64,000 bases of DNA from JANXSS01 sp025356535 (GTDB lineage: Bacteria; Pseudomonadota; Gammaproteobacteria; Burkholderiales; Burkholderiaceae_D). Positions 29,329 to 36,463 of the stretch are shown here, piece after piece. Made by a program: the position numbers and the translations under genes. The stretch's first letter is position 1; each line of letters begins with the position of its first letter. The notes under the pieces were generated by a model. That model ran no database searches and was not told the origin of the DNA. It saw only the letters and a program-made list of their open reading frames with translations. Location: positions 6,665 to 70,664 of the forward strand of contig JAYUMU010000134.1 in assembly GCA_043762325.1 (NCBI GenBank), read 5' to 3'.

Positions 29329-29760
29329 ATGATGACTGACTCCAAAACACCGCACGTCGTCGAGCCGTCGTTCGAAGCGCGCAAGAAGGCCCTGATCGCG
29401 CAAGGTGCAGCGCGGCGCAAGGACATCGGACAATCGATCGACATCGTGCGCGACAACCTGCATGCAGACAAGTTGGCCAGGCAAGCCGTCAATCACATGA
29501 CGAACGCGGCCTACAACACGATCGAAAACCTGCTCGACCTGCGCGGCCTGCGTAATGGAAATTTTCGCAAGCTGCTACCGCTTGCAGCGACCGTCTATTC
29601 GATCGTCACCAAGCGCAAGCTGGTCAAGCCGGTGATGAAGGGAACGGCTGCAGTGGCCGGTCTGTCGGCCGGTCTGTTTTTGTTCTGGCGGCACAAGCAG
29701 AAGCAGGCAGCCAACGACGAATTGCTGACGTATTCGAATGATTCGGAATCGGCGCGCTAA
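29329..29760 (+). CDS. hypothetical protein, third gene of ElaB-YqjE set (YqjK-like position)
   Basis: A 143-residue basic protein starting nine bases after the previous stop. It has a helical N-terminus with clustered Arg/Lys (EARKKALIAQGAARRKDIGQ) and a central region with one weak hydrophobic segment. A short hydrophobic stretch VAGLSAGLFLFWRHK precedes the C-terminus. It is not clearly homologous by eye to E. coli YqjK but holds the same place. A terminator closes the operon. Confidence 0.65.
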   Translation: MMTDSKTPHVVEPSFEARKKALIAQGAARRKDIGQSIDIVRDNLHADKLARQAVNHMTNAAYNTIENLLDLRGLRNGNFRKLLPLAATVYSIVTKRKLVKPVMKGTAAVAGLSAGLFLFWRHKQKQAANDELLTYSNDSESAR

Positions 29761-29806
29761 GCTGCCGAGCGAACAGGCACCGATACGCCGCAAGTTCGAA
29801 GGCATG

Positions 29807-29840
29807 AAAAAAGCCGGCCTGTGATCAGGTCGGCTTTTTT
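29807..29840. terminator. bidirectional terminator
   Basis: The AGCCGGCCT/AGGTCGGCT stem (one G-T pair) has a six-base loop, six A on the left and six T on the right. It separates the + operon from the convergent cytochrome gene. Confidence 0.85.
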
Positions 29841-29870
29841 ACGTCGGCAACCAACGCCGCGCGTCCTGGC

Positions 29871-30779
29871 TTACTTTGCCGCCGCCGTCATGTAATCGAC
29901 TGCAGCCTTGACTTCATCGTCGGAGGCGGCCGAGCCGCCTTTAGGCGGCATCACGCCGGCCTTGCCCTGGTAACCCTTGATCGCGTGTTCATACAAAACG
30001 GGCGCGCCCTGCTTGATGCGTTCGGCCCAGGCTGTCTTGTCGCCGAACTTCGGTGCGCCGGCGACGCCTGCCGCATGACATGCCATACAAACGCCGTCAT
30101 ACAGCTTCTTGCCGGCATCGGCAGACACCTTGACCGGTGCAGCGACTGGCGCCGGTGCAGCCACTGGCGCCGGTGCAGCCACTGGCGCCGGCGCTGGCGT
30201 TGCGGCCATTGGCGCGGCGGCGGCCATCGTGGTTGCGGCAGCACCTGCTGCGGCAACCGGCACGGCCTTGACCTTGGCTTCGGGTTCGGTGAATTTTGCA
30301 CCGGCCTGGTTGCCCATGTAGGCAACGGCGCGCGCGACTTCCACATCGTCGAGATCCGGGTTGCCACCCTTGGCCGGCATGGCACGGATGCCGCCAACTG
30401 CATGCGTGACCAGGGTATCGTAACCCTGTGCCAGACGGGCCGACCAGGCGCCGGCGTCACCCAGCTTCGGCGCACCTGCCGCGCCGGTCGTATGACAGGC
30501 GGCACAGACGGCCTTGTAGACTTCGGTACCGGTCTGCAGCACGCGTGGCGCGTTGACATCTTTTAAGGTAAAGCCCTGATCGGGAACCGGCTTGATGCGC
30601 GCGACCACTGCCTCATTGCTCTGCGCATTCGAACCGGCGCCTTCGTTGTGCGTCGTCGTCACGTACTGCACCAGCAACACGATACAGATGATCGGTATCA
30701 GGAAGCCGGCGACAATTGCAGCGATGAGCTGTTTTGGCGTCTGGATTCCGGCTTCATGGTCGTTATGTTGGTCGCTCAT
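29871..30779 (-). CDS. membrane-anchored dihaem cytochrome c5 family protein
   Basis: A 302-residue electron carrier. An N-terminal membrane helix (residues about 18-42, LIAAIVAGFLIPIICIVLLV) holds it in the inner membrane with the rest in the periplasm. Two class I haem c domains follow, with CAACH near residue 91 and CMACH near 232; each is followed by GAPK and a distal methionine (MPAKGG, MPPKGG). They are joined by an Ala/Pro linker of APVA repeats, encoded by 18-bp DNA repeats at 30136-30189. It probably feeds a terminal oxidase or another respiratory chain partner; no partner is adjacent. Confidence 0.9.
   Translation of the reverse strand: MSDQHNDHEAGIQTPKQLIAAIVAGFLIPIICIVLLVQYVTTTHNEGAGSNAQSNEAVVARIKPVPDQGFTLKDVNAPRVLQTGTEVYKAVCAACHTTGAAGAPKLGDAGAWSARLAQGYDTLVTHAVGGIRAMPAKGGNPDLDDVEVARAVAYMGNQAGAKFTEPEAKVKAVPVAAAGAAATTMAAAAPMAATPAPAPVAAPAPVAAPAPVAAPVKVSADAGKKLYDGVCMACHAAGVAGAPKFGDKTAWAERIKQGAPVLYEHAIKGYQGKAGVMPPKGGSAASDDEVKAAVDYMTAAAK
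30136..30189. repeat. three tandem 18-bp units inside the cytochrome gene
   Basis: Units 30136-30153, 30154-30171 and 30172-30189 differ by a single base (G or C at the ninth position). They encode the Ala-Pro-Val linker between the haem domains. Such perfect units may vary in number between strains. Confidence 0.85.
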
Positions 30780-30874
30780 TATTTCCTCGGTACGATTCTC
30801 AAATGCAACAGTATGCCAAACCCTCGATTATAGACGACATGACTACGCTTGGGAACGAAGGCAATCGCTTTTCA

Positions 30875-30903
30875 TGGACGCCCAACCCGAAAAACGGTAT
30901 CCT
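30875..30903 (+). promoter_or_regulatory. possible promoter of tRNA-Arg
   Basis: TGGACG at 30875-30880 and TATCCT at 30898-30903 have a 17-base spacer, 27 bases before the mature tRNA. Each hexamer matches four of six consensus bases. Confidence 0.35.
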
Positions 30904-30929
30904 TCGTGCCTCACGACGGCAGTAAAAAT

Positions 30930-31005
30930 GCGGCTGTAGCTCAGTGGATAGAGTATTGGCCTCCGAAGCCAAGGGTCGCTGGTTCGATTCCAGCCAGCCG
31001 CACCA
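30930..31005 (+). tRNA. tRNA-Arg (anticodon CCG), attachment site of an integrated element
   Basis: Seventy-six bases with an encoded CCA. The acceptor arms GCGGCTG and CAGCCGC pair. The anticodon stem TTGGC/GCCAA encloses CTCCGAA, giving CCG at 30963-30965. The T loop GGTTCGATTCC is canonical. Its last 49 bases are part of a 51-bp repeat found again at 38015, so the element has used this gene as its integration target while leaving it intact. Confidence 0.96.
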
Positions 31006-31007
31006 GT
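30957..31007 (+). repeat. attL: 51-bp direct repeat, left end of the integrated element
   Basis: Identical over 51 bases to 38015-38065. It spans the anticodon arm to the CCA end of tRNA-Arg plus two bases, the classical tyrosine-recombinase attachment site. Confidence 0.93.
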
Positions 31008-31021
31008 AGAATCAAAGACTT

Positions 31022-31048
31022 AGCCCGGCCTCGCAGGTTGGGCTTTTT
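31022..31048 (+). terminator. terminator-like hairpin just inside attL
   Basis: AGCCCGGCCT and AGGTTGGGCT pair (with G-T pairs) around a CGC loop, followed by a five-T run. Placed 17 bases after the tRNA, it would end the tRNA-Arg transcript inside the element. Confidence 0.65.
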
Positions 31049-31073
31049 GCTTTTCGGCCACATCTTTCGCCGG

Positions 31074-31091
31074 TGTAACCACTGTGTAACC
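31074..31091 (+). repeat. left paired TGTAACC repeat (candidate integrase arm site)
   Basis: Two TGTAACC copies start 11 bases apart (31074 and 31085), the second extended to TGTAACCCG. The same arrangement, orientation and spacing recur at 37870-37887 near the other end of the element. An integrase-arm role is inferred. Confidence 0.55.
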
Positions 31092-31195
31092 CGATTCGAC
31101 AAATCGTCGGCCAGAAAAGCATAAACCCGCACTTGGCGGGTTCTCGTAGGTTCGGGCGCAAACAATGTGCCGCGGGGCATAACCGATTCCTGCGG

Positions 31196-31471
31196 CTATT
31201 TCCTCAACGGCCCCACGTCTATTGCCTGTTTCTGAGGCAATGCAGCCTCGTTCCGTGCGTCGGTCAGTACCACTTGCATCTCTTTAAATAAAGCGGCTAG
31301 CTGCCTTCGTTCAGCATCCCATTCTGCGGTACGCATGCCATGCCTTAACGCGTTCCGGGCTGTAATCGCCTTACCCTCATCGGTGGTCGGCCCGGTTGAC
31401 CGCTCCCAAGGCTTCCAAATGCGGATTGCCTCGGCTTGCCGCTTTCTTTCCTGTTGTGTCCAAATTCGCAT
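31196..31471 (-). CDS. small phage/island-type protein, unknown function
   Basis: A 91-residue basic protein. It starts RIWTQQERKRQAEAIRIWKPW and contains STGPTTDEGKAITARNALRHG, a pattern I associate with small proteins of proteobacterial prophages and islands; no function is known. It is the last gene of the leftward operon and overlaps the previous gene by 95 bp in another frame. The overlap looks real because the conserved N-terminal pattern lies inside it. Confidence 0.6.
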   Translation of the reverse strand: MRIWTQQERKRQAEAIRIWKPWERSTGPTTDEGKAITARNALRHGMRTAEWDAERRQLAALFKEMQVVLTDARNEAALPQKQAIDVGPLRK

Positions 31472-32078
31472 GCTTTGCCTCGGTTAATAGTTCGTTCGTC
31501 GGAGTTATGTTTTTCTCACGCGTGCGCAGCGCTGCCCCGCTTTCCGCTCCATTGCCGGGATTGTTCACCTGCTGCTGCCCTGCGATGTTCGCCTGCTTTA
31601 TAAAGGTCGCGGACTTGGGGTATTTGATTTCCGCTATCGCCTCAACAGTGGAACGACACTGCGCCTGCGCCTTTAGTGCCAGCCGAAAATAGGTGTCCAG
31701 CGTCGGCATGATTTCGGCATTTATGGCGCGCTTTGCGAAATTGTTAAACATCGCATTGAGTGCCACGGCCTGCCCAGTCAGCATCGCCTCAAGCTTTCCT
31801 AGATTCCCATCGCTCACGGCCTGGGTGTCCTCCTGCAAAACCGTTGCGCAGTCCTCCAGGCTCAGGCCAGGAAGAAGCCCCTTGGAAAAATCCAGTGCAG
31901 TTGATGCGTTTGTCGTGGTCGGGTCGAATGCGTATTCAGCATAAATCCTGTCGTCAGGGACCCCCACGCGGCCCACCATCCGAATATTTCTCGACTTGTC
32001 GGGCGCAGGCTTTGCCGCTTCATGCGCTCGGGTCTGCTTCTTACTTGCTGCCTGCTTAGTCGTCATTTTGTTTTCCAT
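31377..32078 (-). CDS. island hypothetical protein, helical
   Basis: A 233-residue soluble protein of unknown function. The N-terminus is Lys/Ala-rich and disordered (TTKQAASKKQTRAHEAA). The middle is helical, with LEAMLTGQAVALNAMFNNFA and IMPTLDTYFRLALKAQAQCR. It then has IKYPKSATFIKQANIAGQQQ, a motif seen in small proteins of Burkholderiales phage-like islands. A DNA-packaging or replication-accessory role is possible but unsupported. It overlaps VRR-NUC by 23 bp upstream and the 91-residue gene by 95 bp downstream. Confidence 0.6.
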   Translation of the reverse strand: MENKMTTKQAASKKQTRAHEAAKPAPDKSRNIRMVGRVGVPDDRIYAEYAFDPTTTNASTALDFSKGLLPGLSLEDCATVLQEDTQAVSDGNLGKLEAMLTGQAVALNAMFNNFAKRAINAEIMPTLDTYFRLALKAQAQCRSTVEAIAEIKYPKSATFIKQANIAGQQQVNNPGNGAESGAALRTREKNITPTNELLTEAKHANLDTTGKKAASRGNPHLEALGAVNRADHR

Positions 32079-32460
32079 TCATCGCTGTTTGAAGTCCTCG
32101 CAGTACGTCGCGGCAGTCCCTTGCCATGAATGCCACGCCACCAGCGGCCCGTACACGCTTCAGAAAAATAGTCTGCTCAGGTCGTAACCGGCCTTTCTCG
32201 GCTTTCACTTCCACGCCAAGCAATCGGCCATCCTTCAGTTGCCCCAGTACATCAGGGCATCCGTTCCAGCCAAACCGAACGAAGCGACCACCAATGTTTG
32301 CGGCTCCGCTGTTCATTCGCTCGCACCACGCCACCATTGGATGCGCCCGAAGGGTCACCAAGACTTCCACCAGGGCGGCGGCTTCGGGCTTGGCATTGGC
32401 AGACTTCAACGGCACGGCATCGCCAAGCAAATCAAGTGTGGACCCGCTGCCGGTCGTCAT
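32056..32460 (-). CDS. VRR-NUC domain nuclease
   Basis: A 134-residue protein with the stand-alone VRR-NUC (PD-(D/E)xK) core. The core has the glycine-rich approach RFGWNGCPDVLGQL with the catalytic Asp, then GVEVKAEKGRL supplying the E-x-K pair, then LRPEQTIFLKRVRAAGG, the usual QxxFL helix. Such proteins are common in phages and islands next to SF3 helicases and are thought to cut branched DNA. It is co-oriented with and follows the replication protein, separated by 157 bp. Confidence 0.82.
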   Translation of the reverse strand: MTTGSGSTLDLLGDAVPLKSANAKPEAAALVEVLVTLRAHPMVAWCERMNSGAANIGGRFVRFGWNGCPDVLGQLKDGRLLGVEVKAEKGRLRPEQTIFLKRVRAAGGVAFMARDCRDVLRGLQTAMNGKQNDD

Positions 32461-32617
32461 GAAAGAACCCCATCAAAGCAAATCCGGGGCACATGGGGCG
32501 CATTTAGCCCTGTTTTACAATCCTTTCCTAGCAATGAAATATATGAGGAGTTTATGAAAACAGCCTCTAATGCGCCCCATCCGCCCCGAGACGATAGATT
32601 GACGTTGATTTGCGCCA

Positions 32618-34981
32618 TCAATAGCCACCTTTTGCCCGCGCATAGTCATCATGGCGCGAGTCGGTCAGGGTCAGCCCGCACCACAACCGCTTGCCGTTCG
32701 ATTTCCTGTCACTGAACCCGCGTTCGCTCAATCGTCGGCCAAGTGCTACCGCGCTCGCCGGGCGTAATCCGTTATCAATGCTCCATGCCTTGTAATTGGC
32801 GTACAGGTCGCCGGATGACGCCTCCCCATGTGTACTTAGCGATGTGCACTCGTTTAACCATCTACCGGTCAGGTCTTGGTCCACTTGGTACGCGTCCGTT
32901 GCTTGGCGAATCGTCGCAGGTATGTCGGCAAGTCCATGCTGTTGCCATTTGATGCACCCGGCCACCATCCACGCCAGAATGTGCGGTGTCTCGGTGCGCA
33001 GCTTGGCTAGTAGCTGCGGGTCGCGTTCCTCTGGCGTGAAGGTGCGATTGAACGGCACTAAGCGGACGCGCCGCCAAATACCGTTATCGTTACCGCGCAC
33101 AATTGGCTTGTGATTGCCTGCCATGACCAATTTAAAGTTGGGCGTGAATTGAACCGGAGCGGCGTACAGTTGGCGCACGGCCATGCTGTCACCTGATACA
33201 AGGCTTTTCACAAGCGATTCGGCCAATGCCGTGTTGTCCTCCGTCTCAGAACATAGAACCAGCCGGGCACCGATTAGAGCCGCAAGGTCAGGCGTAGCGC
33301 CCCCGGCCTGCCTCTTGGACTCACTCAGGGTTTCGGACGCAATCGCGCGGCTGTAGTCACCGATTATGTGTTTCAGGACTTCGATAAATACGCTCTTGCC
33401 GTTGGCACCATGCCCAAAGCAAAACAAGAATATCTGTTCCCGCGTCGAGCCGGTCAGCAGGTAGCCGCAAAATCGCTGCATCCAGTTGATTAGCTCTCGG
33501 TCGCCATCGAATACCTGTTCCAGGAACTGCACCCAGCGCACGGCCTTGGCAGCGTCGCCAACGGTTTCGGCGCTCAGGCTCTTGGTAATGTAATCGGGCG
33601 GCGTAGCGGCGCGTGTAGTGCCATTGCGCAGGTCGATAACCTGCCGGGCCTGATTGAGCCCGATAGCGAAATGGTCAGCGTCGATACAGGCCAGCGGCAG
33701 CCGTACCGGCGCAAAGTCAGACAGCATCGAGACGGCGGCATTGATGGTGCGTTGCTCTTGCGATTTCCGCGCCCACTTTCCGAAATGCTCGGCGTCGTTG
33801 ATGTGTCCGGCACCTTCACTATAAATCCTTGCGGGTAGTTGCGCGGCCAGCGACCGCACACCGGAACCAACATCCCATTGCCAGGCGGCGCTGTTCCAGA
33901 CAATCCACGATTGGGCGTCATGAATGTATTTCAGGCGGTCGCGATTGGCATCAAACAGGCGTTGCGCGTTGCCGTACTCTGTAAGCGGTCGCGTGTCACG
34001 GGTACCGTCGCGGGAATCGCACTTCGGCAAACACGGCTCCATGAACGGCGAAAGCTCACGCGATGACGTGTCAGGCGCGGCGCTCAGTTGCAGGCGTACC
34101 GCGTCTAGTCCTTCGGCTTGGTGCAAGTCGTTGAAGTCGCCCCGGTCGCGGCCATCGGCAAATACCGGCAGGACCACGACACCAGAACCGGCAGCGGCGG
34201 CAGCGGTCGCGTATTCCAATCCTTTGCCGTGCGCGTCAAGGTCTCCAGAAACCCGAAGCGGTGAATCGGGAAATTTGCGGCGCAGGTCGGCGGCTACGTC
34301 ATCCAGATTGCTACCTGAATAGCCGATAACCACCGTCTCGCCGGTTGCTTCGTAAATGCTGCAACCCGTTGCCCAACCCTCGGCCAGCAACAGCGACAAC
34401 CCATTGACCGGCTCGCCAATGAATGCCCGGCCACCCTTCATTTTTCCTTGATACAGGAACCGCTTTCCGCCATCCACGCCAATGAATTGCAGGCTTTGTA
34501 ATATGCCATCGGCACCATAAACCGGCAGTGTTACAGAGCCGTCTTTGTATTGGCGGGCAAGGTAGGGCGTGACTCCCTTTTTCATCGCATAGGCGTGCAC
34601 TGGGTCGAGTTCGACCGCTTCGCTAAAAATGCGGGAAGCAGTCTCAGCGGCCCTTGCATGCTCCAAGGCGCGTTCGCGTTCGGCCTGTTGCAGTACCTGC
34701 TTGGCCTTTTCTTTAACTGCCTGGCGCTCGGCCTTGCTGGGCGGCGGCGTGTTGCTGTCTCGCTTTTGCCATGTGAAAACTGAACCGTCACGGTTACAGC
34801 CAAATGAAGCGCCCACCCCATCGGGAAACAGCTTGCACCATCCGGCGGTGTCGCCTAGTCGGTCGCTGGTCGAGAATCGTGAAAACCTGCCCGGTTCCGG
34901 CGCACGGTCTGGAAACGTCATGCCCACCTGAGCGAATGCTTCCGGCAATGACTGCGTGAAAATCACGTTATCCCTCATCAT
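32618..34981 (-). CDS. TOPRIM and SF3-helicase replication protein (P4-type primase/D5_N family)
   Basis: A 787-residue protein. It starts with an uncharacterised region (about 1-120, GWCKLFPDGVGASFGCNRDG). A TOPRIM-like primase domain follows at about 190-300, with LLLAEGWATG and SGDLDAHGKG as the acidic metal-binding motifs. The D5-type middle precedes a superfamily 3 helicase with Walker A GHGANGKSV at about 520-528. LVLCSETED (Walker B side) and KLVMAGNHKP (sensor 1) come next. This build is typical of satellite and plasmid replication proteins that open and prime their own origin. It implies that the excised element can replicate. The start is one of two adjacent ATGs. Confidence 0.9.
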   Translation of the reverse strand: MMRDNVIFTQSLPEAFAQVGMTFPDRAPEPGRFSRFSTSDRLGDTAGWCKLFPDGVGASFGCNRDGSVFTWQKRDSNTPPPSKAERQAVKEKAKQVLQQAERERALEHARAAETASRIFSEAVELDPVHAYAMKKGVTPYLARQYKDGSVTLPVYGADGILQSLQFIGVDGGKRFLYQGKMKGGRAFIGEPVNGLSLLLAEGWATGCSIYEATGETVVIGYSGSNLDDVAADLRRKFPDSPLRVSGDLDAHGKGLEYATAAAAAGSGVVVLPVFADGRDRGDFNDLHQAEGLDAVRLQLSAAPDTSSRELSPFMEPCLPKCDSRDGTRDTRPLTEYGNAQRLFDANRDRLKYIHDAQSWIVWNSAAWQWDVGSGVRSLAAQLPARIYSEGAGHINDAEHFGKWARKSQEQRTINAAVSMLSDFAPVRLPLACIDADHFAIGLNQARQVIDLRNGTTRAATPPDYITKSLSAETVGDAAKAVRWVQFLEQVFDGDRELINWMQRFCGYLLTGSTREQIFLFCFGHGANGKSVFIEVLKHIIGDYSRAIASETLSESKRQAGGATPDLAALIGARLVLCSETEDNTALAESLVKSLVSGDSMAVRQLYAAPVQFTPNFKLVMAGNHKPIVRGNDNGIWRRVRLVPFNRTFTPEERDPQLLAKLRTETPHILAWMVAGCIKWQQHGLADIPATIRQATDAYQVDQDLTGRWLNECTSLSTHGEASSGDLYANYKAWSIDNGLRPASAVALGRRLSERGFSDRKSNGKRLWCGLTLTDSRHDDYARAKGGY

Positions 34982-35069
34982 GCGCAGCCCCTTACACCAG
35001 CCAGCACCGCTAGCGCCAGCAATGCAAAGTCAGGCGAAACGACCGACGCTGAGACTGTACATAAACGCA

Positions 35070-35435
35070 TCATTTGGCACCGCCTTTCCGCTTGCGTAGC
35101 CAAGCATCCACGGCGCAGCGGCCACTGTCGGACAATGAATAGACGCCACGTCGAATAGGTTGCCCGTCGCGGTCACGGTCTGAAATCATTGTGCAAGGTA
35201 AGCCATCTTTGCCAAGTCCGAGGGCACGCAGTTCGGCAATTAGTGCAGGACCATTACTGCAACCTGCCACGCGGTCTAACTGCTCACGGGGTATAGGCCG
35301 CATCCTCAAGAAATGGATTGCGCGTAAATGGCGCTGGTTATCCGTACCAGAAAATTTACACGTAGGCTTTGATGTAAATCCGCTGGTAACGCCAAGGTCC
35401 AATGTTGCTATTAAAGAATATTGGGCCTTTTCCAT
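35070..35435 (-). CDS. island hypothetical protein
   Basis: A 121-residue basic protein. Its start codon overlaps the stop of the AlpA-like gene by one base (TAATG), so it is translationally coupled. It contains MRPIPREQLDRVAGCSNGPA followed by LIAELRALGLG, which may form a winged-helix-like fold, and GVYSLSDSGRCAVDAWLRKR at the C-terminus. It is likely a DNA-binding or replication accessory; I do not recognise a named family. Confidence 0.6.
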   Translation of the reverse strand: MEKAQYSLIATLDLGVTSGFTSKPTCKFSGTDNQRHLRAIHFLRMRPIPREQLDRVAGCSNGPALIAELRALGLGKDGLPCTMISDRDRDGQPIRRGVYSLSDSGRCAVDAWLRKRKGGAK

Positions 35436-35713
35436 TATTGGGCGCTCCCGGACAGAAGGCGCTTAATGTCAGATACGGACCATGCAAGGCGGCCATTTAT
35501 ACGAACTGGGCGGATATTTCCCTTTTCGAGACATGCATAGGCACGCAATGTCTGCGGCTTGCGCATCAAGTGAAAAGCGGCGCAGTTGGTGTCAACGTGG
35601 CTACGAGTTTCGAGTTCCAGCGAGACAAACTGCTGAGATGGAGCGACTGATGATGCTTCAATCGTCGGCGAAACTAACGGGAATGTATCGTGGCTTGCGG
35701 AAGAAATAGGCAT
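35435..35713 (-). CDS. AlpA/excisionase-like DNA-binding protein
   Basis: A 92-residue protein. The C-terminal 55 residues (VDTNCAAFHLMRKPQTLRAY, then PVRINGRLAWSVSDIKRLL) have the MerR/excisionase-type winged helix seen in AlpA-like proteins of islands. The N-terminal 35 residues are Ser-rich and probably disordered. In satellites such proteins activate excision or the replication operon. It is the first gene of the leftward operon and sits beside the 323-bp control region, which fits that role. Confidence 0.72.
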   Translation of the reverse strand: MPISSASHDTFPLVSPTIEASSVAPSQQFVSLELETRSHVDTNCAAFHLMRKPQTLRAYACLEKGNIRPVRINGRLAWSVSDIKRLLSGSAQ

Positions 35714-36036
35714 AGCTAATCCTTAATGCACAATAGCGCCAAGCGGGCACTGTCGCGAAGGGACTAGCTACAAAATTTGTCCGGACTTCCACCGGACGCG
35801 TCATTTAAGGATGCTAAGCCTTAAGCACTTTACATCTACTGAGGCGTGAATCTCAGCAGCAACTTTTTAAAGTGTATCAGAAAAAGATAGAAATCAACGC
35901 ATTTATTTATCCAACAGCATCGTTCATCCTCCTAATTTAGTAACAGACACTGCACTGATTTGATTCTGTAAGCGAATAAAACACTTAATGAGCTACTGCG
36001 GTAGAAATTTTTGTGAGTTTGCTAGCCGCTATGCCT
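35714..36036. other. control region of the element (non-coding)
   Basis: This is 323 AT-rich bases with no gene, between the AlpA-like gene and the secreted-protein gene. A GTCCGG/CCGGAC hairpin lies at 35779-35797. A second stem (CTACTGAG/CTCAGCAG, about 35836-35859) is followed by a short T-run. CTTAA-containing short repeats occur near 35723, 35814 and 35820. It is the likely site of the operon promoter and possibly the origin used by the replication protein; both roles are inferred from position. Confidence 0.4.
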
Positions 36037-36396
36037 TTAGCGAGGTACGGCACATGGAAATGCTTTGGCAAATGCCTTCGCTGCACAACCCCATGCCTCA
36101 GTACCCATTTCCTTTTGATGTTGGTCAGCCCAGTGCACGAAGACCGCTTTAAGTGTTGCTAGCATGGTGCCATTTGGCACACAAACACGTGGCGCAGCGG
36201 TCTGCACAACGCCTAAAATAATTGCGCCGTAATCAGTATTGGGGGTGCCTTTTCCCTCGAGTCCTGCAACTAACTCATCGCAGGTTAGGGATTTGGCTTG
36301 CGCAGGTGGTGCTAGAAGCAGCAACGGGATAATAACCGCAAGCCCCATAACAGTCAGGGCCCCGCAAATATTATTCTTGTGGATACTTTGATACAT
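36037..36396 (-). CDS. secreted Rap1a/Tai immunity-like protein (cargo)
   Basis: A 119-residue protein with a signal peptide (hydrophobic about 11-30, cut near AQA-K). The mature part starts SLTCDELVAGLEG. It has YGAIILGVVQTAAPRVCVPN, then LKAVFVHWADQHQKE and ends AFAKAFPC. The order C ... GV ... CVPNGT ... W/Y xxxH ... AFPC is the pattern of the Rap1a/Tai family, periplasmic immunity proteins against type VI amidase effectors. No cognate effector gene is next to it. It may be an orphan immunity gene or a general periplasmic protein. It is moderately supported because the similarity is judged by eye. Confidence 0.6.
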   Translation of the reverse strand: MYQSIHKNNICGALTVMGLAVIIPLLLLAPPAQAKSLTCDELVAGLEGKGTPNTDYGAIILGVVQTAAPRVCVPNGTMLATLKAVFVHWADQHQKEMGTEAWGCAAKAFAKAFPCAVPR

Positions 36397-36463
36397 GGTT
36401 TTGCTCGCTTTAACGGTTAAATTGAATAGCGTAGGTGCCCCTTATCAAGATTCTACGCAAACA

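Noticed and set aside
36037..36396. HdeA-like acid chaperone
   Set aside because: The LTCDEL start is superficially similar, but the CVPNGT and AFPC positions and the overall spacing fit Rap1a/Tai better.
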